From GCA-016700035 sp964454845 (GTDB lineage Bacteria > Patescibacteriota > Saccharimonadia > CAILAD01 > GCA-016700035), in NCBI GenBank assembly GCA_964454845.1, contig CAYVVS010000027.1, positions 1 to 5,505 on the forward strand: 5,505 bases of DNA, given 5' to 3'. Both the position numbers and the translations under genes were made by a program. The number at the start of each line of letters is the position of its first letter. Positions within the stretch are counted from its first letter, which is position 1. Below, in pieces: positions 4,943-5,505 of this stretch. The notes beneath the pieces were generated by a model that searched no databases, was not told the DNA's origin, and saw only the letters and a list, made by a program, of their open reading frames with translations.

Positions 4943-5505
4943 ATGGCCGCTCAAGCAATCGAAATATCTGGTCTCACAAAGAAATTTGGGCAACATACTG
5001 CGGTTGAGGACGTTTCTTTTAGTGTGAGTAAGGGTGAGATTTTTGGGTTTTTAGGGCCTAATGGGGCCGGAAAGACGACGACGATTCGTTGCTTGATGAA
5101 CTTTTTGGAGCCCAATATGGGTGAGATTCGGGTGCTTGGACACGATGCTCAACGCGAGAGCGTAGCAGTGAAGCGCGACATCGGTTACATCGCTAGCGAT
5201 AATCATTTAGTGGACCGCTGGACGGCGCGCGAACATATCGAGTATGTTAAAAACTTGCGCGGTGGGGCTGGGGATTACGAAGGGTTACTCAAACAGTTCT
5301 CGCTCGACCTTGATCGGCGCGTTAAAGTGCTATCCACTGGTAATCGGCAAAAGCTGAATATAATTTTAGGCCTCATCGGTACTCCAAAAGTGCTGATACT
5401 TGATGAGCCAACGCAAGGTTTGGACCCTCTTTTCCAGAATGAAGTCTACCGGGTACTAGAAGATTTTCGTGCTGGTGGCGGAACCGTATTTATTTCATCT
5501 CACAA
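4943..5505 (+). CDS. ABC transporter ATP-binding protein, ABC-2/CcmA type, N-terminal part
   Basis: ATP-hydrolysing subunit that should sit on the cytoplasmic face of an ABC transporter, probably an exporter. The window holds 187 full codons of a protein usually around 230-310 residues; the right edge cuts it. Visible in order: Walker A GPNGAGKTT (38-46), the Q-loop region IGYIASDNHLVD (80-91, no Gln at the usual place), signature LSTGNRQK (130-137), Walker B with catalytic Glu (VLILDEP, 150-156; Glu155), D-loop GLDP (159-162) and the H-loop ISSH (His187) at the edge. SxGNRQK signatures and the missing Q-loop glutamine are common in the CcmA-like group that pairs with ABC-2 membrane proteins, so a permease gene probably follows. 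The ATG at 4943 is chosen for the AAGGA ribosome site 10 bases upstream and because MAAQAIEISGLTKKFG is a standard N-terminus. Substrate unknown. Confidence 0.95.
   Translation, partial: MAAQAIEISGLTKKFGQHTAVEDVSFSVSKGEIFGFLGPNGAGKTTTIRCLMNFLEPNMGEIRVLGHDAQRESVAVKRDIGYIASDNHLVDRWTAREHIEYVKNLRGGAGDYEGLLKQFSLDLDRRVKVLSTGNRQKLNIILGLIGTPKVLILDEPTQGLDPLFQNEVYRVLEDFRAGGGTVFISSH

Noticed and set aside
1..5505. CRISPR, tRNA, rRNA, transposase or phage signals
   Set aside because: Nearly every base is assigned to a recognisable gene, and the single short gap holds only promoter-like and ribosome-site sequence; no repeat array or mobile-element signature was found.

Overview
The window looks like ordinary chromosome from a small-genome bacterium, most likely Patescibacteria (CPR), possibly Saccharibacteria. 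This placement is an inference. It rests on tight packing (four-base gene overlaps, one 66-base intergenic gap), a divergent and slightly short enolase, a DUF4342 protein, and a D-lactate-dehydrogenase-like protein of a type I associate with CPR and archaeal genomes. TAA, TAG and TGA all end genes, so the UGA-to-glycine recoding of Gracilibacteria/Absconditabacteria is not in use. No tRNA, rRNA, CRISPR array, insertion sequence or attachment site was seen.

Layout. (1) Bases 2-1093, + strand: the C-terminal part of a 14-helix DHA2-type MFS transporter whose start lies off the left edge. (2) Bases 1090-4585, - strand: a three-gene operon, transcribed glycerate 2-kinase, then enolase, then a D-isomer-specific 2-hydroxyacid dehydrogenase, with an ATGA stop/start overlap at both junctions. 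Its 3' end overlaps the end of the transporter gene tail to tail by 4 bases. (3) Bases 4586-4651: a compact divergent promoter region. (4) Bases 4652-5505, + strand: a 95-residue DUF4342 protein, then after 3 bases the ATPase of an ABC transporter that runs off the right edge.

How the genes work together. Glycerate 2-kinase makes 2-phosphoglycerate, the direct substrate of enolase, so the operon's first two enzymes turn D-glycerate into phosphoenolpyruvate. The dehydrogenase could supply D-glycerate by reducing hydroxypyruvate, giving hydroxypyruvate > glycerate > 2-phosphoglycerate > PEP as in part of the serine cycle. Alternatively, as its sequence type hints, it could be a D-lactate dehydrogenase that reoxidises NADH at the far end of the route, after pyruvate kinase. 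The sequence does not decide between these. DUF4342 and the ABC ATPase look co-transcribed, which suggests but does not prove a shared membrane role.

The most unusual regulatory signals lie between the divergent transcription units. An extended -10 element sits so close to the kinase ATG that its transcript should be leaderless. A near-palindromic TATAATTGTA gives a -10 hexamer on each strand.
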